A DNA stretch of 64,000 nucleotides from the NCBI RefSeq assembly GCF_049116215.1, contig NZ_JAGDZB010000007.1, forward strand, positions 186,001 through 250,000, in the 5' to 3' direction. Under the pieces are notes generated by a model. That model was not told where the DNA came from and searched no databases. It saw only the letters and a program-made list of their open reading frames with translations. The DNA comes from Shimia sp049116215 (GTDB lineage: Bacteria > Pseudomonadota > Alphaproteobacteria > Rhodobacterales > Rhodobacteraceae). The translations under genes and the position numbers were made by a program. Shown here piece by piece: positions 34,669-43,422 of the stretch. Position 1 is the first letter of the stretch; each line of letters starts with the position of its first letter.

Positions 34669-35060
34669 GTTTGGAAAACCTGCGCCCGCAGTACCACTTT
34701 CGAGAGGTTGGCGGGCGTATGCACATTTGGGACGTGCGCAAGCTGCTGCAGCGGGCCGAAACCTTGCCTGTCATTGACATCGCGCTGAGCGACATCCGGG
34801 AGCTGGATGAAAGCTATTGGTTTGATCCCACCAAACAGCTCGCAACCTGTCGGGCCGTTGGGGAACACCTAAAACTGGTGCAGGCGGCGGACCTTGCCTA
34901 CCCGATCTTGCTCTGCACAGAACGCCGCGTCATGGATGGCATGCACCGGGTGGTAAAGGCTTATGTGGCAGGGCAAACCAGCATCACGGCGCGGCAACTC
35001 CCCCTGACGCCACCGCCAGATTACATCGACGTGTCGCCTGATGACCTGCCTTATGAATGA
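34665..35060 (+). CDS. Small protein with ParB/sulfiredoxin-like DGMHR motif
   Basis: A 131-residue cytoplasmic protein. After a linker, it has a short domain with IALSDIRELDESYWF, a middle ADLAYPILLCTERRVMDGMHRVVKAY and a terminal TITARQLPLTPPPDYI. The DGMHRV box (91-96) with its preceding hydrophobic strand resembles the catalytic/nucleotide loop of ParB-N/sulfiredoxin-fold domains (DGxHR type), so a ParB-like fold is plausible; no helix-turn-helix is present. The GTG start overlaps the transglycosylase stop (GTGA). Function unknown. Confidence 0.7.
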   Translation: MSLENLRPQYHFREVGGRMHIWDVRKLLQRAETLPVIDIALSDIRELDESYWFDPTKQLATCRAVGEHLKLVQAADLAYPILLCTERRVMDGMHRVVKAYVAGQTSITARQLPLTPPPDYIDVSPDDLPYE

Positions 35061-35419
35061 GCTTCGATCGCGCGCACTGGAAACCGCAGGCCATCTGCGG
35101 TCTGCATCACCAGTCGCCCACCATTCTCGACGATACGGTCACAGCGCTCCACGCCAGTGACAAAGGTCACACAAACCGTGCTGTTCTCGGTAACCTCCCA
35201 ATGGCCATACCAGGTGCCGCCACCGCCATAGGTGTATTGGTACTGACCATTGCTTTCAAAAATCGACCGGCCGTCATCAAAAAACACCAAAGTCTGACCT
35301 GACAATTGCACCTTAAGCGATGGCGCATCAAATGGCACATCGCCCTTGTGCACCTTCCACTCCTGCGCCGCGCCGCTGGTGGCGACACTCAGCAATCCCA
35401 AAATCATCCATGTCCGCAT
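35051..35419 (-). CDS. Periplasmic hypothetical protein
   Basis: A 122-residue protein with a signal peptide (cleavage probably after SGAAA or GAA near residue 18) and a beta-rich mature part with a YTYGGGGTWYGHW segment and a Cys pair (VCVTF...ERCDR) that could form a disulfide. It overlaps the 3' end of the convergent upstream gene by 10 bases. Not recognised; possibly a small lipocalin-like or META-like fold. Confidence 0.7.
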   Translation of the reverse strand: MRTWMILGLLSVATSGAAQEWKVHKGDVPFDAPSLKVQLSGQTLVFFDDGRSIFESNGQYQYTYGGGGTWYGHWEVTENSTVCVTFVTGVERCDRIVENGGRLVMQTADGLRFPVRAIEAHS

Positions 35420-35470
35420 CGCGCACCTCCTGCCCCACCCTAGACAGCGGTATGTTCACCTGCGCGTCAC

Positions 35471-35511
35471 AATGCGGTGACTGCATTCTCATTCCCCAAA
35501 TATTCCGGGGA
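35471..35511. repeat. Two adjacent inverted repeats downstream of smc
   Basis: AATGC / GCATT (35471-35487) is followed by TCCCC / GGGGA (35493-35511), in the 130-base gap after smc. Neither has a T tract. The second looks like the GC-rich palindromes that recur downstream of genes in roseobacters. Confidence 0.4.
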
Positions 35512-35552
35512 GGAGGTCCACACCGTGGGCCGGAGGGGCTGGCTCCTCACCC

Positions 35553-38500
35553 TTACGCCACCAAAGTCTCTGCCGCTTTGAGATCTACAGACACCAATTG
35601 GCTCACGCCCTGCTCCACCATGGTCACACCAAACAGCCGGTCCATGCGGGCCATAGTCACCGCGTGGTGGGTGATGATCAAGAAGCGGGTGTTTGTCCGG
35701 CGGCACATCTCGTCCAACAGGTCACAAAAACGCGTCACATTGGCATCATCCAAAGGCGCGTCGACCTCGTCCAGCACACAAATCGGAGCTGGGTTGGCGA
35801 GGAAGACCGCAAAAATCAGAGCCATCGCGGTTAGGGTTTGCTCGCCACCAGACAACAGTGAGAGGGTGCTGAGCTTCTTGCCGGGTGGCTGGCACATGAT
35901 CTCAAGACCCGCTTCCAGAGGGTCGTCACTTTCCACCAGCACCAGATTGGCCTCGCCGCCGCCAAAAAGGTGGCGGAACAACAGCGAAAAGTTGGAGTTC
36001 ACCTGCTCAAAAGCAGTCAGAAGACGTTCGCGCCCCTCTTTGTTCAGACTGGCAATGCCATTGCGCAGGGTGCGGATGGCCTCCTCCAGATCGGCCTTCT
36101 CACTGACCAACCCGTCGTGCTCTTCCTGCACTTCTTTGATGTCCTCTTCGGCGCGCAGGTTCACCGCGCCAAGGCTGTCACGTTGGCGTTTCAGGCGGTT
36201 CACGTCATTCTCGACGGTCTCGGAATCCGGCATCTTGTCCGGATCCACGTCCAACCGCTCCAAAAGCGCGGCAGGCCCGACCTCCTGCTCTTCCATGATG
36301 CGCTCTGCCGCATAGGCCACTGTTTCACGGGCGGCATCCGCACGGGCTTCGGAGCGGGCGCGGGCCTCACGGGCTTCGCTGGCAAGACGCTCGGCGTCCC
36401 GTTCGTTGTGCTCAGCTTCCCGCAGGGCAGATTCGGCTTCCGCCAGCACATCGGAGGCGGCGCGACGGCGCTCTTCCGCAGCTTCAATGGCTTCGGTGAG
36501 TTCTTCGCGCTTTTCTGCAATTTCCTCCGGCGCTGCTCCGGCCTCGATCAGCTCTTCCTCGGAGGCGTCTTTGCGTTCCGCCAGCTCATTCATTCGTTTC
36601 TCGGCGGTTTCGAGACGGTGGCGCCAGCCGCTGACCTCTTTCATGACCTCTTGGGTGCGTTTTAGTCGGGCCTCACCTTCGCGACGCAGCTCGTCATGGG
36701 CGGAGCGACGGGTCATCATCATGATGCGTGCGCCTTCCACGGTCATCTTGATGTCTTCAACCTCTTGGCGCGCTGCGTCCAGATCACCCAGATCGGATAA
36801 CGCCCGCTGCGCCTCTTGGAATTGCTGGCGGGCGGCCATGGCTTCTTCTTCGTGGCGCGTCACGGCCAAGCCGAGGCTTTCCAGCCGGCCTTCGGCCAGG
36901 TTCCGGTCGGCTTCAGCGCGAGACAAGGCACGATTGGCATCTGCCACCGCGCGATCCGCAGCGCGGCGGGCTTCACGGGCGGATTGGTCCACGTTGGCGA
37001 GTTCCCGCAGGCGGGTTTGCAACGTCTCATGGGCGTCAACAGCGCCATCTGAACGCGCAGTCGCGCGGGCCATGGCCTGTTTGAGTTCTTCCAATCGGTT
37101 AAGCTGTTGCAGCCGCAGCGCAGCTGCGCTTGGCGCATCTTCCGCCCATGCGCGGTAGCCATCCCAGCGCCAGAGGTCTCCCTCAAGCGAGACAAGCCGT
37201 TGGCCAGGCTTTAGGAGTGGTTGCAAGCTTAAGGCATCTTCGTTGGACACCAGTCCAATTTGGCTCATGCGACGCTCAAGCACCTCTGGCACAGAGACGT
37301 GCTGCACCAGTGAGGTCACCCCTTCTGGCAGCGGCTGAACCTCGCCATATTGCGGCAACACATACCAACCGGATGGGCCATCTTCCTCAACTTCTGGCGC
37401 ACGCAGGTCGTCAGCCATGGCCGCGCCCAGCGCTTTTTCAAACCCCTGTTGCACTTGCAGACGGTCGAGAATTTGACCGCCTTCAGCTGTGTCACGTTCA
37501 ACCAACTTGGCCAGTGCGGTGGTTTCGGCGCGCAGAGCGTTAAGCTCACCTTCGGCCTCGGAGCGTTCTGCGCGGGCATCGGCTTCACGAGATTGCGTTT
37601 CGGCGCGCTCTTCTTCGACCTCGGCCAAACGCTCCTCTGCGTCTTGCGCAGCCTCTATGGCTTCTTCTTCCGCCTCACGGGCCAGCTCAAGTTCTTCTCC
37701 GGCGCGGGACAACGCGTCGTTGGACTCCGCTACCGCGGCACGGGCTTTTTCAGCCTCAGCTTCGCTTTTGTCTTGGGTTTTTTGACTGTCATCCAGCAAT
37801 CGCTGCGCCGATTGGTGACGGGCAGACAGCCGCGCCACATCTTCAGTCAGTTGAGACAGGTCGGCCTCGCGCTCTTGCAACACACTGGCTGCTTCGCGGC
37901 TTTCGTCCTGTGCGGCTTCAAGCTTGTCGTCATGCCCCTCGCTTGCCTTGGCAAGCTCACGTTGTTCCCATTCCAGGCGCTCAATGGTTTCTTCGGCGTC
38001 CCGGTTCAAACCTGCCTCGCGTTCCATGTCGCGGGCCAGCTGTAAAATACGGTTCTTAAGCGTTTCGATGACTTGAAGCGCATGGGACTCCTGATCGTTC
38101 AGGCTGTCGCGTTGCACCTGCAAGCGTTGCAAAACCGCTGAGGCAATGGCTTCTTCTTCGCGTTTACTGGGCAGCACCTCATCGCGGGCCTGACGTTCTT
38201 TTGCAGCGGTTCGTGCGAGCACTTCTGCCTGGGCCGCTTGCGTGGTGCGTGTTTTGAGCTCGTCATCCGCCGTGGCGCGGGCATCATCCGCTTCCCGCCA
38301 CCGGCGATACAGCAACATGCCTTCGGCCTGGCGCAACTCATCGCCAATGGCGCGATAGCGTGCAGCTTGGCGGGCCTGACGGGAGAGCTGGGCCAATTGG
38401 CTGGCCAATTGCTCAATCACATCATCCACACGGGCCAGATTTGTTTCAGCTCCTTTGAGCTTTAGCTCGGCTTCGTGGCGGCGTTGGTAGAGGCCCGAAA

Positions 38501-39008
38501 TACCAGCTGCTTCCTCCAGAATACGGCGGCGGGCTTTTGGTTTGGCGTTGATAAGCTCCGCAATCTGACCCTGACGGACCAACGCGGGAGAATGGGCACC
38601 GGTAGACGCATCCGCAAACAACATCTGCACGTCCCGGGCACGCACATCATTGGCATTGACCTTATAGGCGCTACCAACATCGCGGGTGATACGACGGACA
38701 ATTTCCAACGCATCGTCATCGTTGAAACCCGCCGGTGCAAGACGTTCGGAATTGTCGATTTGCAAAGACACTTCGGCAAAATTGCGGGCTGGTCGGGTCG
38801 ACGTGCCAGCGAAGATCACGTCCTCCATGCCACCGCCACGCATCGCCTTGGGGCGGTTCTCCCCCATCACCCAACGAAGCGCCTCCAGCAGGTTCGACTT
38901 ACCGCAGCCATTTGGGCCCACAACACCGGTCAGACCATCCGCGATGATCAGATCCGTGGGGTCCACAAAGCTTTTGAAGCCTGTCAGTCTAAGTTTGGAG
39001 AAGCGCAA
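35553..39008 (-). CDS. smc: Chromosome segregation protein SMC
   Basis: A 1151-residue SMC ATPase that organises and segregates the chromosome, working with ScpA and ScpB. Walker A GPNGCGKSN lies near residues 31-39, two long coiled coils rich in Glu, Arg and Ala (about 170-500 and 655-990) flank the hinge (about 510-650), and the C-terminal head has the signature LLSGGEQTLTAMAL and the Walker B CVLDEVDAPLDD. Length is standard. scpA and scpB are not in the window. Confidence 0.96.
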   Translation of the reverse strand: MRFSKLRLTGFKSFVDPTDLIIADGLTGVVGPNGCGKSNLLEALRWVMGENRPKAMRGGGMEDVIFAGTSTRPARNFAEVSLQIDNSERLAPAGFNDDDALEIVRRITRDVGSAYKVNANDVRARDVQMLFADASTGAHSPALVRQGQIAELINAKPKARRRILEEAAGISGLYQRRHEAELKLKGAETNLARVDDVIEQLASQLAQLSRQARQAARYRAIGDELRQAEGMLLYRRWREADDARATADDELKTRTTQAAQAEVLARTAAKERQARDEVLPSKREEEAIASAVLQRLQVQRDSLNDQESHALQVIETLKNRILQLARDMEREAGLNRDAEETIERLEWEQRELAKASEGHDDKLEAAQDESREAASVLQEREADLSQLTEDVARLSARHQSAQRLLDDSQKTQDKSEAEAEKARAAVAESNDALSRAGEELELAREAEEEAIEAAQDAEERLAEVEEERAETQSREADARAERSEAEGELNALRAETTALAKLVERDTAEGGQILDRLQVQQGFEKALGAAMADDLRAPEVEEDGPSGWYVLPQYGEVQPLPEGVTSLVQHVSVPEVLERRMSQIGLVSNEDALSLQPLLKPGQRLVSLEGDLWRWDGYRAWAEDAPSAAALRLQQLNRLEELKQAMARATARSDGAVDAHETLQTRLRELANVDQSAREARRAADRAVADANRALSRAEADRNLAEGRLESLGLAVTRHEEEAMAARQQFQEAQRALSDLGDLDAARQEVEDIKMTVEGARIMMMTRRSAHDELRREGEARLKRTQEVMKEVSGWRHRLETAEKRMNELAERKDASEEELIEAGAAPEEIAEKREELTEAIEAAEERRRAASDVLAEAESALREAEHNERDAERLASEAREARARSEARADAARETVAYAAERIMEEQEVGPAALLERLDVDPDKMPDSETVENDVNRLKRQRDSLGAVNLRAEEDIKEVQEEHDGLVSEKADLEEAIRTLRNGIASLNKEGRERLLTAFEQVNSNFSLLFRHLFGGGEANLVLVESDDPLEAGLEIMCQPPGKKLSTLSLLSGGEQTLTAMALIFAVFLANPAPICVLDEVDAPLDDANVTRFCDLLDEMCRRTNTRFLIITHHAVTMARMDRLFGVTMVEQGVSQLVSVDLKAAETLVA

Positions 39009-39331
39009 AGTGCGGGTGGTCCTGTGATTCTTTCAGATTAAGAGACTCTGCAAAGGGCTCTTGCGGTGAGTCAACGGCAAACCACAGGATATGGCTCTTG
39101 CAGTACAGTTATCCACAAGATATTGGCAATTTCGGTACAAATCCAAGGTTCACCGCCGCGCTGTGCGCCAAACAGCTGGCGGAGTTTCTCAATCAGCCCT
39201 GCATCGATCGCCTAATTCTTAGGCATTACTTGTGCAGTTTTACACCCCATGTGAGACGCATTGGGTTGGCGACTAGACAGTCCCTTTAGAGGGTGACACA
39301 TCTTTTGCGGATCGATCGAAAGGAGGACGAT
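39009..39331. other. Divergent intergenic region between smc and a GNAT gene
   Basis: About 320 bases with no convincing gene. It contains a single exact DnaA-box sequence TTATCCACA at 39109-39117. One 63-codon frame (39098-39289) has no ribosome-binding site. Promoters for both flanking genes should be here but I could not fix them. Confidence 0.45.
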
Positions 39332-39790
39332 ATGAGCACCATCCGAGTGGCCTTAGGCAATCCACGTGACGCGCAAGCAACGGCGCTTCTGCGTGCCAGC
39401 CATGCCTTGATGCAGGCGCTGTTCAGCGCAGAGGACAATCACTTCCTGTCGATCGATGACCTTTGTGCGCCCAATGTGTGTTTCTTTGTCGCCAAGGAAG
39501 GTGACACCTCATTGGGGTGCGTCGCGCTGGCTTTGAAAGAGGACTACGCCGAGATCAAATCGATGTTTGTGCATCCGGATGCGCGCGGGAAAGGCATTGC
39601 CCATAAGTTGATGCAGGCGATTGAGGCCGAGGCGCGAGCCCATAGTATTGCCGAGATGAAGCTGGAAACCGGTGACACGCTGCATCAGGCGCACAGTCTG
39701 TATCGTGCGCATGGCTATATCGATTGCGGGCCGTTTGGCGACTACGAAGAGAGCCCCGCCTCTCTGTTCATGACCAAAACCTTGGCCTGA
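39332..39790 (+). CDS. GNAT family N-acetyltransferase
   Basis: A 152-residue acetyltransferase. The acetyl-CoA loop is in FVHPDARGKGIAHKLM (motif A), and motif B is YRAHGYIDCGPFGDY. AAGGAGG lies 5 bases before the ATG at 39332; the longer frame to 39293 is rejected. Substrate unknown. The GntR-type gene begins 79 bases downstream. Confidence 0.88.
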   Translation: MSTIRVALGNPRDAQATALLRASHALMQALFSAEDNHFLSIDDLCAPNVCFFVAKEGDTSLGCVALALKEDYAEIKSMFVHPDARGKGIAHKLMQAIEAEARAHSIAEMKLETGDTLHQAHSLYRAHGYIDCGPFGDYEESPASLFMTKTLA

Positions 39791-39829
39791 TTGCTCTCTC
39801 CGCAGGGGCTTGCACGTTGGGACACCGCG

Positions 39830-39848
39830 TGGTCAAATTATGTGACCA
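39830..39848. promoter_or_regulatory. Candidate GntR/FadR-type operator
   Basis: TGGTCA and TGACCA form a perfect 6-base inverted repeat with a 7-base spacer (AATTATG), 20 bases before the regulator start at 39869. TGGT...ACCA ends are typical of FadR-subfamily operators, though the spacing is wider than the usual 3 bases. Confidence 0.5.
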
Positions 39849-39868
39849 GTTACGCGGGGCCAATTTCT

Positions 39869-40636
39869 ATGCCATTTCAAAAAGTTCAGCCGGAAAAACT
39901 CTCCACCTCCGTGGTGCGCCAGATTGAGCTGTTGATTTTACGCGGCATTTTGCGCCCAGGAGAGCGTTTGCCTGCGGAGCGGGAACTCAGCGACCGATTG
40001 GGTGTGTCACGGCCCAGCTTGCGCGAGGCTATCTCGACTTTGCAGGACAAAGGCTTGTTGATCTCCAAAGCAGGGGCCGGGATTTTTGTGGCAGATGTGT
40101 TGGGCAGCGCCTTTTCAGAGTCGTTGGTACAGTTGTTTTCAGCACATGATGAGGCAGTGTTTGACTACATTGCGTTCCGTCGCGACATGGAAGGCCTTGC
40201 TGCGGAGCGCGCCGCAACCTTGGCCAGCGACACAGATTTGCAAGTGATCCAAGCGGTTTTTGACAAGATGGAAGCGGCGCATCCAAAGCGCAATCCGTCT
40301 GATGAAGCGCAGCTGGATGCGGACTTTCATCTCGCCATCATTGAGGCGAGTCACAATGTAATCATGCTGCATATGATGCGGTCGATGTATCAGCTGTTGC
40401 GGGAAGGCGTGTTCTACAACCGCATGATCATGTTCAAGCAACGCACCACGCGGGGCGAGTTGCTGGAGCAGCACCGGGCGATCAATACCGCGCTACAAGC
40501 GCGGGACGCAGAAGCATCCCGAAAAGCGGTGATTGAACATCTGGATTATGTGGAAACCGCTCTGACCAACTTCAAAAAGTCCACACAGAACGAAGCGATT
40601 GCCAAACAGCGCTATGAGCATGAATTGAGCCGCTAA
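39869..40636 (+). CDS. FadR/GntR family transcriptional regulator
   Basis: A 255-residue regulator with an N-terminal winged helix-turn-helix (LRPGERLPAERELSDRLGVSRPSLREAISTLQDKGLL, given here in part) and a C-terminal FCD domain (about 85-225; metal-ligand histidines in DADFHLAII and LLEQHRAI). FCD domains bind carboxylic-acid effectors such as lactate, pyruvate or glycolate; the effector is unknown. The ATG at 39869 is used; the frame is open to 39791. A palindrome just upstream suggests autoregulation. No obvious target operon is adjacent. Confidence 0.87.
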   Translation: MPFQKVQPEKLSTSVVRQIELLILRGILRPGERLPAERELSDRLGVSRPSLREAISTLQDKGLLISKAGAGIFVADVLGSAFSESLVQLFSAHDEAVFDYIAFRRDMEGLAAERAATLASDTDLQVIQAVFDKMEAAHPKRNPSDEAQLDADFHLAIIEASHNVIMLHMMRSMYQLLREGVFYNRMIMFKQRTTRGELLEQHRAINTALQARDAEASRKAVIEHLDYVETALTNFKKSTQNEAIAKQRYEHELSR

Positions 40637-40648
40637 AGACGCGGGCAG

Positions 40649-41632
40649 TTAGGCGGTGTAGTCTAGGATCACTTTCAGCAGGTCCACATCCTCAGCGGTC
40701 ATGTTTTCCAAGATCACGGCCGGTTCCTGATCCAGCGTAACCACCGAGCCGTCTACCGTATGTGAGCCGGACAGCAGAATTGTGATGGTTTCGGTGTCGG
40801 CATCATAGCTGGCTTCCCATTCCATCACAGCATCATTGCCAAAATCGCTGGCCGAGAAGGTCACCGTTTCTGTTGCCGCATCGAGGTCGGCAATCACCAC
40901 CTCTTCGCGAGTGTCGTCAAACTCAAAAGCCACGGCGAAGGCATCGACGCCATCGCCACCGACGAGGGTATCGCCATTGTCCCCAATCAGGACATCGTCC
41001 CCAAAGCCACCGTGTAGAGCATCCGCCGAGGCGTCCGCCAAACTTGGATGCGCGCCAACAAGGGTGTCATCGCCGGTGCCCCCCAACAACGTGTCAGCTC
41101 CCTCATAGTCGCGGATCAAATCGTTGCCAGCGCCGCCGCGCACCAGATCGTTCCCACTGTCCTCAAACCCGAGCTCCTGCGCGCCGATGCCATCGTAAAT
41201 GTCGTCGTTGTCGCCCATGACAATGGTATCGTTGCCCGCGCCGCCTGAGATCGCATCTTCACCGGCCCCTCCGAGGACGTAGTCACCGCCTGCGCCGCCG
41301 CTCAACACATCGCTGCTGGCGCCGCCAACAATCGTGTCATCGCCATCGCCGCCATCGATCCAGTCAACACCATTGTTGCCGCGCAGATCATCGTTTCCGA
41401 CCCCACCAATGACGGTGTCGTCGGCATCATCACCTTCAAATGTGTCGCTTGTGTCAGAGAGTGTCGCCGCATCTGCGGCGTCGAGGAGCTGTTGCTGACT
41501 AGGCATAAATCCGCTGTCGGCCTCATCCTCCGGCGTATCCGCAGTGGCCTCGTCTGGTATTGCGTAGCTGCCCAAAACATCCGCCATCATGCCCACGCCA
41601 AAAATCGCGGTAATTGCCAAAAGTCCCAACAT
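40649..41632 (-). CDS. RTX-type calcium-binding repeat protein with N-terminal hydrophobic helix
   Basis: A 327-residue acidic protein. Residues 1-20 are a hydrophobic helix (a signal or anchor) not usual for type I secretion substrates. After an acidic linker, about 12 nonapeptide-like GGxGxDxxx repeats run from about residue 75 to 225 (e.g. GGDGDDTIV, GGAGNDTIV, GGTGDDTLV), forming Ca2+-binding beta rolls. The last 90 residues are a beta-rich tail ending in ILDYTA. GAGGA lies 8 bases before the ATG at 41632. No transport genes are nearby. Confidence 0.87.
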   Translation of the reverse strand: MLGLLAITAIFGVGMMADVLGSYAIPDEATADTPEDEADSGFMPSQQQLLDAADAATLSDTSDTFEGDDADDTVIGGVGNDDLRGNNGVDWIDGGDGDDTIVGGASSDVLSGGAGGDYVLGGAGEDAISGGAGNDTIVMGDNDDIYDGIGAQELGFEDSGNDLVRGGAGNDLIRDYEGADTLLGGTGDDTLVGAHPSLADASADALHGGFGDDVLIGDNGDTLVGGDGVDAFAVAFEFDDTREEVVIADLDAATETVTFSASDFGNDAVMEWEASYDADTETITILLSGSHTVDGSVVTLDQEPAVILENMTAEDVDLLKVILDYTA

Positions 41633-41741
41633 TGCTCTTGTCCTCAATACAGCTCTCACGGCTTTGAGTAAGAGAATATTAACCAAGTTTGACGGGATTG
41701 AGGCAGGGGTGTGCTGCTTTCTGGCCACCACCGGCGCAACA

Positions 41742-41767
41742 AAAAAGGCCGCCGAAGCGACCTTTTT
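41742..41767 (-). terminator. Terminator after the DUF1244 gene
   Basis: On the minus strand, AAAAAGGTCGC and GCGGCCTTTTT form an 11-base stem (one wobble) with a TTCG loop and a T run. Confidence 0.9.
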
Positions 41768-41785
41768 GTACGATAAATACGCCGA

Positions 41786-42103
41786 TCAGGGTTTGTCTGT
41801 CCCGACATTCTCCGCAAAAGCTTTTTCGAAGTCCTTTTGCTTTTCCGGGCTGGCGTCGGTTTGATAGTTAGCCTTCCACTCGTCCATGGTCATGCCATAA
41901 TAGATCTCGCGGGCCTCATTTTTGTCCATCTCGATACCACGCTCGTTGGCCGCTTCCTGATACCAGCGAGACAGGCAGTTGCGACAGAACCCGGCGAGGT
42001 TCATCATGTCGATGTTTTGCACATCCGTGCGTTTTTCCATCAGGTGTTCACGCAAAGTGCGAAAGGCGGCCGCTTCGAGTTCGATCTGAGTTTGCTTATC
42101 CAT
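41786..42103 (-). CDS. DUF1244 domain protein
   Basis: A 105-residue cytoplasmic protein of the DUF1244 family: AAAFRTLREHL, then NLAGFCRNCLSRWY with two cysteines, and EIYYGMTMDEWKANYQT. Widely conserved in alphaproteobacteria with unknown function; the two Cys and the W-Y-Q-E pattern are constant. GGAGGA precedes the ATG at 42103. A strong terminator closes it. Confidence 0.9.
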   Translation of the reverse strand: MDKQTQIELEAAAFRTLREHLMEKRTDVQNIDMMNLAGFCRNCLSRWYQEAANERGIEMDKNEAREIYYGMTMDEWKANYQTDASPEKQKDFEKAFAENVGTDKP

Positions 42104-42169
42104 GGCTGTCCTCCGGGAGCAATTGCTTTGGGCAATGGGTAGCAACCGGAGGGGCGTTGAGCAAGCGTG

Positions 42170-42409
42170 TCACATGATCGTCAGAGCGAGCCAGGGAACC
42201 AGAGCAAACACAAAGATCAACAGCTTGTAGGTGCCAAGCCACTGGAAATAGAGCGGCGCCAGGGTGTCTTTCTCAACACCGGTGATCCGCGCGTGCACAT
42301 CAGTGATCCAACCGCGCAGGCCGTAAATCATGCAGGTTGCAAAGAGCAGCACGCCGATGTGAATGACCGCGGTCCATCCAAAGAAGGCGGTAAGGGTTGC
42401 TTGGGTCAT
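42170..42409 (-). CDS. Small two-TM protein, DUF6868-like
   Basis: A 79-residue inner membrane protein with helices at about residues 8-30 and 58-77, separated by a basic loop (LRGWITDVHARITGVEKDT). AAGGAGG lies 5 bases before the ATG. I recall this pattern (FFGW...INIGLL...W...KLLI.VF.LVPW) as DUF6868, unverified. Function unknown. Confidence 0.75.
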   Translation of the reverse strand: MTQATLTAFFGWTAVIHIGVLLFATCMIYGLRGWITDVHARITGVEKDTLAPLYFQWLGTYKLLIFVFALVPWLALTIM

Positions 42410-42513
42410 GTCAGCCTCCTTTCAGCTGTTAAATTTCCCACTGCATATATGGGCACTCAAGTACCGCATGACCAGAGCCCACACTTTGGAATTCGCGCCG
42501 AAACTTGCGTTTT

Positions 42514-43254
42514 TCAGCCAAGTTTCGCCAAAGTATTCTGCAAGATAGGCGCCAAGCGCTCAGCCCAGGTAGATTGCGTTTCCGGCGTATCAATTTCGTC
42601 GTGACGCAGCTCAATCAAAGCGTTCAAGCGCCCTGGCTGAAATGCGTGTTGATCGATGCTGTCTCCCGGCAGCCAACCGTTGTAGGGCTCGTTGTCTCCG
42701 ACAGTCAGGTCACCCTCCTGCTCCAGCTCGGCAATCAGGGCTTTGCCAAACCGGTCTTCTTGCGGGGCGTGCAGGACGCCGATTTCCCACGGGCGCGGCG
42801 CACGGCCGTTGAGCTTGGGAGAAAAGCTGTGCATGGCGATGATCACCACATTGTCACGTTCGGCCGCCAGGCTTTCGAGCGCGTTATGATACGGCAGATA
42901 ATGCGCGGCTTTGCGGCGTTCGATTTCGGCATCGTCAACGTCACGATTGCCGGGAATGATTGTGCCATCATAAAGACGCATGACCAGTGTTGGGTCATCC
43001 GCGCCACGGTTCGGGTCAATGCAAAGCCGAGACCAGTTGGTACAGATCACCGGCGCGTCCAACAGCTCGCCCAAACGCAAGGATGTCCCACGTGCGCCCA
43101 CATCATAGGCGATGTGTCGGGACATATCGGAGGGATCAAGGCCCAGGTCTCCGCCACTGATGTCCTCAGGCACAAAATTGGAGGCATGATCCACGGTGAT
43201 CAGCCAGCGCGAGCGGCGCTCTGCGCCGTAGATGGAAAACGGTGTATATGTCAT
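42514..43254 (-). CDS. N-formylglutamate amidohydrolase
   Basis: A 246-residue enzyme of the HutG/FGase family: VDHASNFVP start, DLGLDPSDMSRHIAYDVGA, NWSRLCIDPNRGADDPTLV with catalytic residues, and AMHSFSPKL. It hydrolyses N-formylglutamate to formate and glutamate in histidine breakdown, although orphan members like this one (no hut genes here) may act on other substrates. Convergent with nothing; upstream of pyk in the opposite direction. Confidence 0.88.
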   Translation of the reverse strand: MTYTPFSIYGAERRSRWLITVDHASNFVPEDISGGDLGLDPSDMSRHIAYDVGARGTSLRLGELLDAPVICTNWSRLCIDPNRGADDPTLVMRLYDGTIIPGNRDVDDAEIERRKAAHYLPYHNALESLAAERDNVVIIAMHSFSPKLNGRAPRPWEIGVLHAPQEDRFGKALIAELEQEGDLTVGDNEPYNGWLPGDSIDQHAFQPGRLNALIELRHDEIDTPETQSTWAERLAPILQNTLAKLG

Positions 43255-43422
43255 GGGCCTGTCATTGCTTTCTGATCAGACTTAGGTCAGTTCTGGCACA
43301 AAGTGAATTGGGTACAGGTTCACCTTGTATTTGTTAGCGTTAACATGTAGCAGGTGACACGCAAGGTGCCTTCAGGTCATTTCCTGAATAGCCAGACGAG
43401 CAAAGGCAAAGAAAGACGGATC

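Noticed and set aside
39109..39117. Exact DnaA box TTATCCACA upstream of smc, suggesting an origin or DnaA control
   Set aside because: A single 9-mer is expected by chance about once per 130 kb of one strand; there is no cluster, no AT-rich unwinding element and no dnaA or parAB genes nearby.
41640..41700. CtrA site (TTAACC) near the RTX gene promoter
   Set aside because: Only a half-site is present; the second half at the required distance is missing.
42168..42190. Second ECF41-type promoter (TGTCACA)
   Set aside because: TGTCACA occurs here, at 6719 and at 12599, but no CGTC lies at the 16-base spacing found at 61356.
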